Shown: positions 1 to 8,184, counted from the first letter of the stretch. The stretch is 10,317 nucleotides of DNA from Spirochaeta sp. (GCA_030635565.1 DAOVYP010000047.1:1-10317), one strand, 5' to 3'. The notes: generated by a model from the sequence alone, not told the origin. Numbers and translations are program-made.

Positions 1-437
1 TCTATAACGATGCCGTATCCCGACGACATGGTGGAATCGGCTTCGGCGTCCATGCCCAGAACGATGCATTGGGATCCGTATCGATTGGCGCCCTCGGTAA
101 TAATCCCCGGATTTCTCACGGCTGCGGAATTCACACTGACTTTTTCGGCACCGGCCATGATAACGGCACTCATGTCATCGACTGAACCGATACCTCCACC
201 GACACAGAACGGGATGAATATTTTCTCTGCAACCCGGCGGACAACATCGATCATGATACCCCGCCGTTCGGCTGATGCCGTGATGTCGTAAAAAACCAGT
301 TCGTCGACACCCTGGAGGTAATATTCTTCCGCCATCTTCACCGGATCTCCGATATCTATATTGCCCTTGAATTTAACACCTTTGGTAGTTTTTCCATTCC
401 GGACATCCAGGCAGATAACAATCCTTTTTTGAAACAT
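1..437 (-). CDS. hisF: Imidazole glycerol phosphate synthase, cyclase subunit HisF (partial, C-terminus off the left edge)
   Basis: HisF is the TIM-barrel cyclase that uses ammonia from HisH to turn PRFAR into imidazole glycerol phosphate and AICAR, in cytoplasmic histidine biosynthesis. About 145 N-terminal codons are visible, a little over half of the usual ~250. The family signature is clear: CLDV with Asp11, KGVKF with Lys19, IGDPV, YDITAS, the phosphate-binding VGGGI at 79-83, KVSVNSAAV, and GSQC ending in MD with Asp130. Asp11 and Asp130 match the catalytic pair known for the family. The ATG directly abuts the hisH stop (TAG then ATG, no gap). An AAGGA ribosome-binding site lies inside the hisH 3' end at 446-450, eight bases ahead. 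This supports translational coupling and 1:1 synthesis of the two subunits. The segment CLDVRNGK...NIDIGDP resembles deltaproteobacterial/spirochaete versions from memory. Confidence 0.97.
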   Translation of the reverse strand, partial: MFQKRIVICLDVRNGKTTKGVKFKGNIDIGDPVKMAEEYYLQGVDELVFYDITASAERRGIMIDVVRRVAEKIFIPFCVGGGIGSVDDMSAVIMAGAEKVSVNSAAVRNPGIITEGANRYGSQCIVLGMDAEADSTMSSGYGIVI

Positions 438-1058
438 CTATCCAATCCTTTCGACGAAATTCCGAAGCAGTTTCAGCCCTTTGGGACCGCTTTTCTCCGG
501 ATGAAACTGAGTTCCCCAGACATTGTCGCGATGTACGGCTGCGGCAAAGGGTATTCCGTAATCAGATCTGCCTGCAATCCACGGTGAATCTCTACCGTCC
601 GAGAGCTTCGTTGAAAGGTAATATGAATGAACAAAATAGAAGGAACTTTCCTGGGGTATACCCTCGAACAGCGGAGAAGCGTCATGAGTGACGGTATTCC
701 AGCCGATCTGCGGAACTTTCATGTCTATATCGGAAGGAAAGAGTCTGATATCTCCCGGTATGAGTCCGAGCAGGTCGGTATCCCTTTCCTCGGAATGATC
801 CTGGAGGATCTGGCAGCCGAGACATATCCCGAAGAGCGGTTTGCCGGTGGAGGCAAATGATATCAGGGCCTCATCAAGTCCCCGACCGGAAAGAACGCCC
901 ATGGCGTGGCGGGCTTCTCCAACACCGGGAAAAATAACCTTGTCGGAGCGGACAATGGTTTCCGGATCCGAAGTGATGGTAAATTCCGCTCCCAGATAGC
1001 GGAGGGCGGTTTCGACGCTGGTGAGGTTACCGGCTTCATAGTCAACAACGGCTATCAT
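438..1058 (-). CDS. hisH: Imidazole glycerol phosphate synthase, glutaminase subunit HisH
   Basis: HisH is a class I glutamine amidotransferase. It hydrolyses glutamine and passes ammonia to HisF, making the fifth enzyme of histidine biosynthesis. The protein has 206 residues, normal for the family. The N-terminus MIAVVDYEAGNL and VIFPGVGEA (41-49) are typical. The nucleophile is Cys79 in GICLGCQ, and His186 and Glu188 in HPEKSG complete the catalytic triad. PQIGWN (116-121) corresponds to the usual P-H-M-G-W-N segment, with Gln and Ile at the two variable places. The ATG overlaps the stop of the upstream lipoprotein gene by four bases (ATGA, 1055-1058). A GGAG lies only two bases ahead, so coupled re-initiation is likely. 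The gene runs straight into hisF. Confidence 0.97.
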   Translation of the reverse strand: MIAVVDYEAGNLTSVETALRYLGAEFTITSDPETIVRSDKVIFPGVGEARHAMGVLSGRGLDEALISFASTGKPLFGICLGCQILQDHSEERDTDLLGLIPGDIRLFPSDIDMKVPQIGWNTVTHDASPLFEGIPQESSFYFVHSYYLSTKLSDGRDSPWIAGRSDYGIPFAAAVHRDNVWGTQFHPEKSGPKGLKLLRNFVERIG

Positions 1059-1978
1059 TGCTCCACCACTTGCAAAATATTCAATTCCTTAAGAAAACCG
1101 TCCAGCATATCCACGCTCAGGGAGGGCAGCATGAGAGTCACTTCTCCTGTTCCGACTTCTACGACAAGCCCGGAGAGCAATGCCCTCTCATCGGGATCCG
1201 GGGACAAACCGAATCGTGCGGAAAGTCCCAGTCGCAGTGCAAACGAGAGTGACCCGGAGAGACGGGAATCGGTCGGGTAGATTCTGAGGAAAAGTGCATA
1301 CTTATGTTCATCCACTTTCCGGAGTGCTAATCCGATCATGTCAATTACCGGTGTACCGTCGGGATTTGCTGCAGGCAGTATCGGTACGGCTCGGAGTATG
1401 AAATCAGGTTCGGTTACCCATACAGCCAGATCGGCCCCGTTCTTCAGGTCATAGGCCCTCTGAATCCGGGGGTTCCTGTCGCCGGATTCCAACCTTTCCA
1501 GCATGACGTCGATCTTTCCGTGCGAGAGAATGATTTCACTGTTCGATAGAGCCGTCAGTTCCAGATTTCCCGGACCTGTCCATCGATGCCTGCCGAGTCC
1601 GGATTTCTTCCAGTCCCTGCCCAACGCAGTTCCGAGCAGATTCTTCGACCAGACGCCTATCGAAGCCAGATGTATCGGAAGGACGTCGAATGGATTCTGA
1701 TCCCGGGTTTCGTCGAGCTCAATACCAACGGCGACCAGGGCCGTACGTTCCAACACATTCGAGAGTTTATCAGGATCGAGACCGGCATTGGTCAGGAGAA
1801 GATCGATTAATTCCTCATTCCCCGGTATCTCCATTCGAAAAAAGATGTCCGACTCCATCGGAAGCCAATCAACGATATCAGGATAGGGACCCTCAGGAAG
1901 GGTCCGGCATGAGGATACAAGCAGGATAAGCAGGAAAATGAAAGGGAACAGGATTTTAAGTATCTTTGTTCCAGTCAT
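1055..1978 (-). CDS. Predicted lipoprotein of unknown function between ileS and hisH
   Basis: I do not recognise this 307-residue protein. It begins with a clear lipoprotein signal: a short basic n-region (TGTKILK), a hydrophobic stretch of about 13 residues rich in Leu, Ile and Phe, and a lipobox VSS-C with the lipidated Cys at 24. It should be exported and anchored to a membrane. The mature part has no further membrane segment. It is a mix of charged and hydrophobic strands (for example IFFRMEIPG, ALFLRIYP, and ELTALSNSEIILSHGK), which suggests a soluble beta-rich fold. The ATG at 1976-1978 is preferred over an in-frame TTG at 1996 because GAGGGG stands eight bases ahead of it, and the hydrophobic signal then sits at the very N-terminus. 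The gene starts 14 bases after the ileS stop and overlaps hisH by four bases, so it is co-transcribed with both. No link to translation or histidine synthesis is evident from the sequence. Confidence 0.85.
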   Translation of the reverse strand: MTGTKILKILFPFIFLLILLVSSCRTLPEGPYPDIVDWLPMESDIFFRMEIPGNEELIDLLLTNAGLDPDKLSNVLERTALVAVGIELDETRDQNPFDVLPIHLASIGVWSKNLLGTALGRDWKKSGLGRHRWTGPGNLELTALSNSEIILSHGKIDVMLERLESGDRNPRIQRAYDLKNGADLAVWVTEPDFILRAVPILPAANPDGTPVIDMIGLALRKVDEHKYALFLRIYPTDSRLSGSLSFALRLGLSARFGLSPDPDERALLSGLVVEVGTGEVTLMLPSLSVDMLDGFLKELNILQVVEQ

Positions 1979-1986
1979 ATACCCAA

Positions 1987-1992
1987 CCCCTC
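1987..1992 (-). promoter_or_regulatory. Ribosome-binding site of the lipoprotein gene
   Basis: GAGGGG (read on the minus strand) lies eight bases upstream of the ATG at 1978 and immediately follows the ileS TGA. It decides the start in favour of ATG 1978 over the upstream in-frame TTG at 1996, which overlaps the ileS stop and has no purine-rich site. Confidence 0.6.
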
Positions 1993-4900
1993 TCAAATTC
2001 TTTTGATGGCGATACGCATACTCAAATCGCCGACGGCAACGACTGTGGTATTATTACCGCTCACAGGAATTTCTTTCCACTCGAAGGATTCGGACAGGGT
2101 TTCTCCCCTCAGGTATTTCTCGAAGGAATCGACGGCATTCCTGACTACCTCCGGGCCATCGGCACGAACGGTAATTCGGTCAGTAACTTCAAACCCACTG
2201 TCCTTACGCAGATTCTGTATTCCACGGACCAGATCCCTGACAATACCCTCTGCTTTCAGTTCAGGGGTAATCTCAGGATCCAGCGCCACAGTGAGGGAAC
2301 CTTCATTCAATACTTTCAGTCCGGCTTTCTCACTGCGCCTCACTTCAACGGAATCGGATGTGAGCTCAAGCACATTACTCTGACTGCCTTCAAATTCGAC
2401 GGATAGGATGGCCCCTTCCATCAGGTTCTGAATTTCTCCGGGGTTCAGGATTGCAATTCTGGCTGCAGCGACTTTCATGTCTTTGCCGAGTTTTCGACCG
2501 AGGACCTTGAAATTGGCTTTTGCCGAGTATTCGACCAGCTCTTCCTCGTTTTCCCGGAAATGGACATCCTTGACGTTCAGTTCTTCGGCAAGAAGTTCGG
2601 CCATTTCAAATAGTACGGCCTTCTCATCCTTATTACGGGTTACAACATATAGACTTTTCAGGGGCTGACGGATTTTCAATTCGTGAGCATTTCGGAGAGC
2701 CCGACCCAAACTGACGGTTCTCCTGGTTACATCCATTTTCATCCCGAGCATCTCGTCTTTTGGGAATAAAGACGCTTCGGGCCAGTCGCAGAGGTGGACG
2801 GATTCAGGATCTTCGTCGCTGCGTAGGTTCAGATAGATTTCATCCGATATGAAAGGCACGAAGGGGGACGCCACCTTGGCCAGGGTGATGAGGGCCGCCC
2901 GAAGTGTGGCATATGCTTCCTGCTTGTCTGTATCTCCCTCGCCATCCCGGGTACTTTTCCAGAATCTCCGCCTGGAACGCCGGATGTACCAGTTGTTCAG
3001 AGCATCGATGAATCCCAGGATCGGTTCTATCGCTTTCTGAATATCATAGGCATCCAGAAGCTCTCCGACCCGGGATATCAGGAGACCGGTCTCTGAGAGT
3101 ATCCACCGGTCCAGAGGATTGGACGGCTTCGTCGGAATCTCAGTGGGACGGATACCGTCGATGTTGGCGTAGGTAACGTAGAAACTGTACGCATTCCAAA
3201 GAGGAAGCAGGACTTTCTTCAGAACATCCCGTACACCGCCGTCGGAGTACCTGAGACTTTCACCCTTTACCACAGCGGAATCCATCAGGAACAGCCGCAG
3301 GGCGTCGGCACCGAACTGGTCGATAATTCTGCCGGGATCGGTGTAGTTCTTCAGGCTCTTGGACATTTTCTTTCCGTCTTCGGCGAGAACCAGTCCGTTC
3401 ACCACGACATGGCGGAAGGCCGGAGAACCAAAAAGTGCGGCACCGAGAATCGTCAGGGTATAAAACCATCCTCTGGTCTGATCCAGGCCTTCGGAGATGA
3501 AGTCCGCCGGAAAATGCTCTTCGAACCATTGCTTGTTTTCAAAAGGATAATGTACCTGTGCATAGGGCATGGCACCGGATTCAAACCAGCAGTCCAGCAC
3601 CTCGGGAATCCTTTTCATGGTTCCACCGCAGGAACATTCCCATGTGAGATCATCAACATGATGTTTGTGAAGGTCGCCGCCGGCTTCCCTGTGGGCCAGA
3701 GCCGCCTCATTGCCGATCTTCGAATACAGCTCATCCAGGCTTCCAAGGCATTCCCGCTCGCTGCAGCTGTCACATTCCCAGATCGGAAGGGGATTGCCCC
3801 AATAACGGTTACGGCTGATGGCCCAGTCACGTGCATTATCAAGCCATTTGCCGAAACGGCCTTTCTTGATATGGTCCGGGAGCCAATGAACCTGTGCATT
3901 GGACGAGATCATCACATCCTTGATTTTCTGAATGTTGACAAACCATGAACCTACGGCCTTGTAGATCAGGGGGCTGTCACATCGCCAGCAATGGGGATAG
4001 GAGTGAAGAATCTGGCCCTGTTTAACCAGTTTTCCCTCGGATTTCAGCCATTTGATGATATCCTTGTCGCAATCCTTGACGAATCGGCCGGCATAATCGC
4101 CGACATCACCTGTGAACTGACCCTCTTCATCAACAGGACAGATTACCGGAACCCCGGATCCCTTCATCACTTCATAGTCGTCTTCACCGAATCCGGGTGC
4201 TGTATGAACGATACCCGTCCCCTCTTCGGTGGAAACATGATCGCCGACGAAAATTCTGAAGGCGCCCTTTTCATCAAGGTCGGCAAAATAAGAGAAGATC
4301 GCTTCATATTTCATACCACCGAGCTCGGCACCTTTTTTCGTCCACTCGAGGTGATATTCGTCTTTATTTTTAAAATAATCCGCAAGCCGCGCTTCGGCGA
4401 GTATGTAAGACGCAGCATCGGAATTATCAATCACCTTCACATAGTCGATATCGGCCCCCACTGAAAGCCCGAGGTTGCTGATGAGTGTCCAGGGAGTCGT
4501 GGTCCATGCAAGGAACCATGTATTCTCTTCCGATCTGCTTTTAAATCGCACGGTAATGGCCGGATCGTGAACGTCTTTATACCCACCGAGATTGAGTTCA
4601 TGATTGGACAGGGGAGTAGAGCAGCGGGGGCACGTCGGGAGGATGGAATGCCCCTTATATATCATCCCCTTGTCCCATAGTGATTTCATCACCCACCAGA
4701 TGGACTCCATATAGTCGGAATCCATGGTTTTATAGTCGTGATCAAAATCAACCCAGCGTCCGGAGCGGGTCATGATTTTACGCCATTCGTCGGTATACCT
4801 GAGAACGATGGATCGGCAGGCTTCATTAAACTCGGAAACACCGAATTTCTCGATTTCGGTTTTACCCGAAATACCCAACTCCTTCTCCATTTCATACTCG

Positions 4901-5175
4901 ACTGGAAGGCCGTGGCAATCCCATCCGAAACGACGCTCAACCTTCTTACCCTTCATGGTGACGTAACGGGGAATGATGTCCTTGATGGTACCGGGTACGA
5001 AATGTCCGAAATGGGGAAGACCCGTTGCGAAGGGGGGGCCGTCGTAGAATACATATTCCTCCGCATCAGAGCGGTTTTCGATAGATTTCTCAAATATTCG
5101 TTTATCGTTCCAGAACTTGAGGATATCTTCCTCCATGTTCGGAAAATCGACTTTGGGATCAACGGGCTTGTACAA
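1993..5175 (-). CDS. ileS: Isoleucyl-tRNA synthetase, type 2 (eukaryote-like) form
   Basis: This class I aminoacyl-tRNA synthetase charges tRNA-Ile with isoleucine and edits misactivated valine. From the chosen start it has 1060 residues, longer than the ~930 of the type 1 enzymes and typical of type 2. The Rossmann catalytic core carries PPFATGLPHFGH (HxGH at 55-58) and KKMSKS (KMSKS at 603-607), with DQTRGWF at 565-571. The CP1 editing domain has TTTPWT (225-230) and GTGIVHTAPGFG (319-330). Two four-cysteine sets are present: C182/C185 with C396/C399, and C468/C471 with C514/C516, like the two zinc sites known from the Thermus enzyme. An anticodon-binding domain follows (NNWYIRRSRRRFW), then the C-terminal extension usual in type 2. 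The start is a choice. TTG 5175 has GGAG six bases ahead and gives the family-like MYKPVDPKVDFP. ATG 5187 is in frame but has no ribosome-binding site, and ATG 5265 lies upstream of the promoter candidate. Confidence 0.97.
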   Translation of the reverse strand: MYKPVDPKVDFPNMEEDILKFWNDKRIFEKSIENRSDAEEYVFYDGPPFATGLPHFGHFVPGTIKDIIPRYVTMKGKKVERRFGWDCHGLPVEYEMEKELGISGKTEIEKFGVSEFNEACRSIVLRYTDEWRKIMTRSGRWVDFDHDYKTMDSDYMESIWWVMKSLWDKGMIYKGHSILPTCPRCSTPLSNHELNLGGYKDVHDPAITVRFKSRSEENTWFLAWTTTPWTLISNLGLSVGADIDYVKVIDNSDAASYILAEARLADYFKNKDEYHLEWTKKGAELGGMKYEAIFSYFADLDEKGAFRIFVGDHVSTEEGTGIVHTAPGFGEDDYEVMKGSGVPVICPVDEEGQFTGDVGDYAGRFVKDCDKDIIKWLKSEGKLVKQGQILHSYPHCWRCDSPLIYKAVGSWFVNIQKIKDVMISSNAQVHWLPDHIKKGRFGKWLDNARDWAISRNRYWGNPLPIWECDSCSERECLGSLDELYSKIGNEAALAHREAGGDLHKHHVDDLTWECSCGGTMKRIPEVLDCWFESGAMPYAQVHYPFENKQWFEEHFPADFISEGLDQTRGWFYTLTILGAALFGSPAFRHVVVNGLVLAEDGKKMSKSLKNYTDPGRIIDQFGADALRLFLMDSAVVKGESLRYSDGGVRDVLKKVLLPLWNAYSFYVTYANIDGIRPTEIPTKPSNPLDRWILSETGLLISRVGELLDAYDIQKAIEPILGFIDALNNWYIRRSRRRFWKSTRDGEGDTDKQEAYATLRAALITLAKVASPFVPFISDEIYLNLRSDEDPESVHLCDWPEASLFPKDEMLGMKMDVTRRTVSLGRALRNAHELKIRQPLKSLYVVTRNKDEKAVLFEMAELLAEELNVKDVHFRENEEELVEYSAKANFKVLGRKLGKDMKVAAARIAILNPGEIQNLMEGAILSVEFEGSQSNVLELTSDSVEVRRSEKAGLKVLNEGSLTVALDPEITPELKAEGIVRDLVRGIQNLRKDSGFEVTDRITVRADGPEVVRNAVDSFEKYLRGETLSESFEWKEIPVSGNNTTVVAVGDLSMRIAIKRI

Positions 5176-5181
5176 TTCGTG

Positions 5182-5185
5182 CTCC
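5182..5185 (-). promoter_or_regulatory. Possible ribosome-binding site choosing a TTG start for ileS
   Basis: GGAG on the minus strand lies six bases ahead of TTG 5175. The bases ahead of the competing ATG at 5187 are pyrimidine-rich (TTTTTTACATGTGATTTTC) and offer no site. The evidence is modest because four-base matches arise by chance. Confidence 0.4.
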
Positions 5186-5214
5186 ATGAAAATCACATGT
5201 AAAAAACGGTTTAA

Positions 5215-5244
5215 AAGATACCTCGGAGGGGATGCTATGGGCAA
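5215..5244 (-). promoter_or_regulatory. Candidate sigma-70-type promoter for the ileS-lipoprotein-hisHF run
   Basis: Read on the minus strand, TTGCCC (5239-5244) and TATCTT (5215-5220) are separated by 18 bases. Each matches four of six consensus positions. A start near 5208 would give a leader of roughly 20-33 bases before ileS. It would exclude the far-upstream ATG 5265 as the ileS start. The match is imperfect, so this is a candidate only. Confidence 0.35.
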
Positions 5245-5319
5245 GAGATGATCTGTCAGGCTCATTCCCCCTCGACCTTCCGGACCGCTCGGGTTATCGT
5301 GATCCTCATGAGCATTCTG

Positions 5320-6306
5320 ATGGTGAAAAAGATACTCCTTGACGGTACCCCCTGCAGAAAATGCAGCCAGGCTGAGGAGATACTCCGGAAACGGGGATAT
5401 TGGGATCGGATCGATACGGTTGTCTACGCTGAAGAAGGCATGGCCGAATCGGAAGGGATGAAACTGGCCGCTGAATACAATGTCGATCTGGCTCCGTTTT
5501 TCATTGTGAAAGATGAAGAAGCATCCGACCGCTTATACACCCGCGTCTTCGAGTTCATCAAGAAAGAACTTGAAGTACCATCGTCAGGTACAGCGGAATA
5601 TGATGTAGTCGTAGCAAATTTAAAATACGACGGTATTGAGCCCGGGATGATACTGGATGATGCCCAGGGTGCCTTCGGTGGGGAACTCATACTGGCGTTC
5701 AGCGGTGCCGAGGATGTCGTTCTGATCGATTTGGCAGTAAAAAACGGGAAGCCTTTCTCCGTATTCTGCCTGGATACCGGCAGACTGCACAGTGAAACCT
5801 ATACATATCTCGACATTGTAAGAGATCATTTTGGTATAAACATCGAAATATCTTCTCCATCACCGGTGCTGCTTGAGCCATTCGTAAGCGAAAAAGGCTT
5901 AAACAGCTTTTACAGGGAAGGTCATTCCGAATGCTGCGGCATCCGAAAAGTGGAACCTCTGAATCGCGCTCTCAAGGGCCGGAGGGCCTGGGCTACCGGT
6001 CTCAGGAGAGACCAGAGCCCTGCCACCAGGAGCGACCTGAAACATGCGGAATACGATACCGGCCATCTGAATGACGCCGGCAAGCCCCTGGTGAAAATCA
6101 ATCCCCTTCTTGATTGGACCTCGTCACAGGTTTGGGATTACATCAGGATAAACGATGTCCCCTACAACCCACTGCATGATTCCGGTTACCGATCCATAGG
6201 CTGTCAGCCCTGTACCCGTCCTTTACGGCCGGGAGAACACGAAAGGGCAGCCCGCTGGTGGTGGGAAAACGACACAAAACGTGAATGCGGTCTCCATATG
6301 AAATAG
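5320..6306 (+). CDS. cysH: Assimilatory APS/PAPS reductase (CysH-type) with an N-terminal glutaredoxin-like domain
   Basis: The enzyme reduces activated sulfate (adenylyl sulfate, or its 3'-phospho form) to sulfite for cysteine synthesis in the cytoplasm. The protein has 328 residues in two parts. Residues 1-~85 look like a glutaredoxin/thioredoxin fold, with a Cys-Arg-Lys-Cys redox pair (C12, C15) and a likely cis-proline loop, LAPFFIV. Residues ~95-328 are the reductase: FSGAEDVVLID (PP-loop), LDTGRLHSET, GLRRDQSPATR, Cys205-Cys206, Cys295-x-x-Cys298, and the catalytic ECGLH with Cys323 near the C-terminus. The CC...CxxC set binds a 4Fe-4S cluster and usually marks APS-using enzymes, so APS is the more likely substrate. 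The start is uncertain. ATG 5320 places the CxxC where glutaredoxins have it; ATG 5308 and ATG 5248 are in frame, and none has a good ribosome-binding site. The gene is divergent from ileS and stands alone, without other sulfate genes in view. Confidence 0.92.
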   Translation: MVKKILLDGTPCRKCSQAEEILRKRGYWDRIDTVVYAEEGMAESEGMKLAAEYNVDLAPFFIVKDEEASDRLYTRVFEFIKKELEVPSSGTAEYDVVVANLKYDGIEPGMILDDAQGAFGGELILAFSGAEDVVLIDLAVKNGKPFSVFCLDTGRLHSETYTYLDIVRDHFGINIEISSPSPVLLEPFVSEKGLNSFYREGHSECCGIRKVEPLNRALKGRRAWATGLRRDQSPATRSDLKHAEYDTGHLNDAGKPLVKINPLLDWTSSQVWDYIRINDVPYNPLHDSGYRSIGCQPCTRPLRPGEHERAARWWWENDTKRECGLHMK

Positions 6307-6375
6307 TCGGCTTGAAGCGCCGATTAGCACGAGCCGGGCCAGGGCTGCAGGAACTCCATCAAGCTCAGCGATATT

Positions 6376-8163
6376 CTATTCAAGGGGGGCTGTCTGAGCT
6401 TTAAGCCAGTCTTTCTCGCCAGTCTCCAGCATGGGACTCAAACGCCTGAAAACCTCTGCCTGATATTCATTGACCCAGTGTATTTCACCTTCGTCAAGTA
6501 AATCGATATCAATAAGCTTACGGTCATAAGGGGCCAGGGTGAGGGTATCGAATGCCAGAAAAGCACCGAACTCCGTGACTATATCCTCCCGGCAGATGAG
6601 GAGGTTCTCGATCCGGATTCCGTAGGAGCCTTCGCGATAAACCCCGGGCTCGTTGGATGTCACCATTCCAGGCTCCATGGCAACATCCACCGGTGCGGGA
6701 CTGATCCGCTGCGGCCCCTCGTGAACATTGAGACGGTAACCAACACCATGGCCGGTTCCATGACCGAAATCAATGCCTTCGTTCCACAATGCGGTTCTGG
6801 CCATCGTGTCCAGCTGGTAGCCCCGGGTACCTTTGGGGAACCTGGCGCGGGAGAGGGCGATATGCCCTTTAAATGTAAGGGTGTAGTCCCGTCGCTGTTC
6901 CACGGTCGGCACTCCCAGGGTGACGGTTCGGGTGATGTCGGTAGTTCCTTCTTCCCACTGACCACCGGAATCAATGAGAAAAAGATCGGGACCGGCTTCA
7001 AGAGTAAAAGCCGTTTCGGGAACGGCCTCGTAGTGACAGATGGCCCCATGGGCTCCGAAAGCAGGGATTGGTGAAAAGCTCTCCCCCAGAAAACCCGGTA
7101 TTGAAGAGCGGTGTTCCAGCAGCATCGCCGCCGCGTCCAGTTCAGTCGGCGTTCTGCCTTCCGCCATGGCTTTTTCAAGATCCATAAGGAAACGGACCAT
7201 GGCGACGCCGTCTTTTTCCATGGCTCGGGAAATTCTTGAAGCCTCAACCACATTCTTCCTGGCCTTCATCAGTATGACAGGATCTTTACCGGTTATTATC
7301 GTAACGTCATCAGGCAAGCGGTCCATAACCGCCCTGGTAACGGACTGACGGTCGATCAGAATTCGGGATAAGGCGGGAAGATTCTCGAGTGCAGGGAAAA
7401 AATCTTCGTATGGCGCTGTTTCGACACCGTCTTCGGTGAGTGAGATTCTCAGATTTTCAGGGATGCGGCCCTCATCGGTATACCACACGACTGTGTCGGC
7501 TGATTTGATGAAAAAACCTGTGACAACAGGATTGTAGGGAACATCTCCCCCCCTGACATTCAGAAGCCATGCCACCGAATCAAGGCCGATACCAAGCCAG
7601 GTATCAGCACCACCGGATGCAAGAGACTCACTCAGCCGATCAAGACGAGAGGAACGGGATTCTCCGGTTTCGTCCTCCTCAAGTTCCACTAAGGATGCCA
7701 TTGCAGGTAAAGGCCTGTCGATCCAGATATCACCGATCAGATCCAGATCCGTTACGGCCCCGATACCGCTGTCACTGAACTTATCATCCCACTCGGAAGC
7801 CGTCCGGGCAGACACGGTACGGCCGTCATATCCAATCTTCATATCTGAAGACAAGTTCTCCACGAGCCAGTCCTGAATATGTGAAATTCCATCCTGACCA
7901 TCACGAAACAAATCAATACCGCTCTCCTGCAGCTCTCCGAAGGCTTGAATCCAATACCGGAAATCAGTCCAGAGTCCGGCTTTGTGCCGGGTGACTGCCA
8001 CAATACCGGCACTACCCGTAAATCCGCTTATCCATTCCCTGGTACGCCAACGGGACGGCGGGTTTTCACTCGCATGGGGATCGGAACCGGTGATGATATA
8101 TGCGTCAACTCCCGCCATGTCCATCGATCGGCGGAGAGATTCGAGTCTTCCGGGAATGTTCAA
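6376..8163 (-). CDS. pepP: Xaa-Pro aminopeptidase, long three-domain M24 family form
   Basis: This cytoplasmic metallopeptidase removes an N-terminal residue that precedes proline. The protein has 595 residues. It is the long form with two creatinase-like N-terminal domains (~1-290), a pita-bread catalytic domain (~300-520) and an M24 C-terminal extension, as in eukaryotic cytosolic aminopeptidase P. All five dinuclear-metal ligands are visible: Asp398 (LIDSGG), Asp409 (TTDITR), His472 (GTGHGVG), Glu505 (SNEPGVY) and Glu519 (RIENLL). GFTGSAG and WTDFRYW in the N-terminal domain are also family-typical. The start is TTG 8163, set by GGAGG six bases ahead and a TATAAT box just upstream; the ATG at 8250 lies before the promoter and adds an unrelated 29-residue tail. 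The gene converges on cysH with a 69-base gap and is followed by no obvious T-rich terminator. The symbol follows family usage; an exact orthologue is not claimed. Confidence 0.94.
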   Translation of the reverse strand: MNIPGRLESLRRSMDMAGVDAYIITGSDPHASENPPSRWRTREWISGFTGSAGIVAVTRHKAGLWTDFRYWIQAFGELQESGIDLFRDGQDGISHIQDWLVENLSSDMKIGYDGRTVSARTASEWDDKFSDSGIGAVTDLDLIGDIWIDRPLPAMASLVELEEDETGESRSSRLDRLSESLASGGADTWLGIGLDSVAWLLNVRGGDVPYNPVVTGFFIKSADTVVWYTDEGRIPENLRISLTEDGVETAPYEDFFPALENLPALSRILIDRQSVTRAVMDRLPDDVTIITGKDPVILMKARKNVVEASRISRAMEKDGVAMVRFLMDLEKAMAEGRTPTELDAAAMLLEHRSSIPGFLGESFSPIPAFGAHGAICHYEAVPETAFTLEAGPDLFLIDSGGQWEEGTTDITRTVTLGVPTVEQRRDYTLTFKGHIALSRARFPKGTRGYQLDTMARTALWNEGIDFGHGTGHGVGYRLNVHEGPQRISPAPVDVAMEPGMVTSNEPGVYREGSYGIRIENLLICREDIVTEFGAFLAFDTLTLAPYDRKLIDIDLLDEGEIHWVNEYQAEVFRRLSPMLETGEKDWLKAQTAPLE

Positions 8164-8169
8164 GTTCTG

Positions 8170-8174
8170 CCTCC
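8170..8174 (-). promoter_or_regulatory. Strong ribosome-binding site selecting the TTG start of the Xaa-Pro aminopeptidase
   Basis: GGAGG on the minus strand, six bases ahead of TTG 8163. It is the best Shine-Dalgarno match among the gene starts in the window and leaves little doubt about the non-ATG start. Confidence 0.75.
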
Positions 8175-8184
8175 GTGGCCCAAC

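Noticed and set aside
1979..1996. Upstream TTG start (1996) for the lipoprotein, overlapping the ileS stop as TTGA
   Set aside because: No ribosome-binding site precedes it, whereas ATG 1978 has GAGGGG at good spacing and puts the signal peptide at the N-terminus.
5176..5265. Extended ileS start at ATG 5265 with GAGGGGGA close in front
   Set aside because: The added residues do not resemble the family N-terminus, the purine run is too close to the ATG, and the promoter candidate lies downstream of it.
6307..6401. Possible terminators between the convergent cysH and peptidase genes: TCGGC/GCCGA (6307-6323) and AAGCTCAG/CTGAGCTT (6361-6401)
   Set aside because: The first stem is only 5 bp and the second has a 25-base loop and lies partly inside the peptidase gene. 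Neither is followed by a T run on either strand, so no intrinsic terminator can be claimed.
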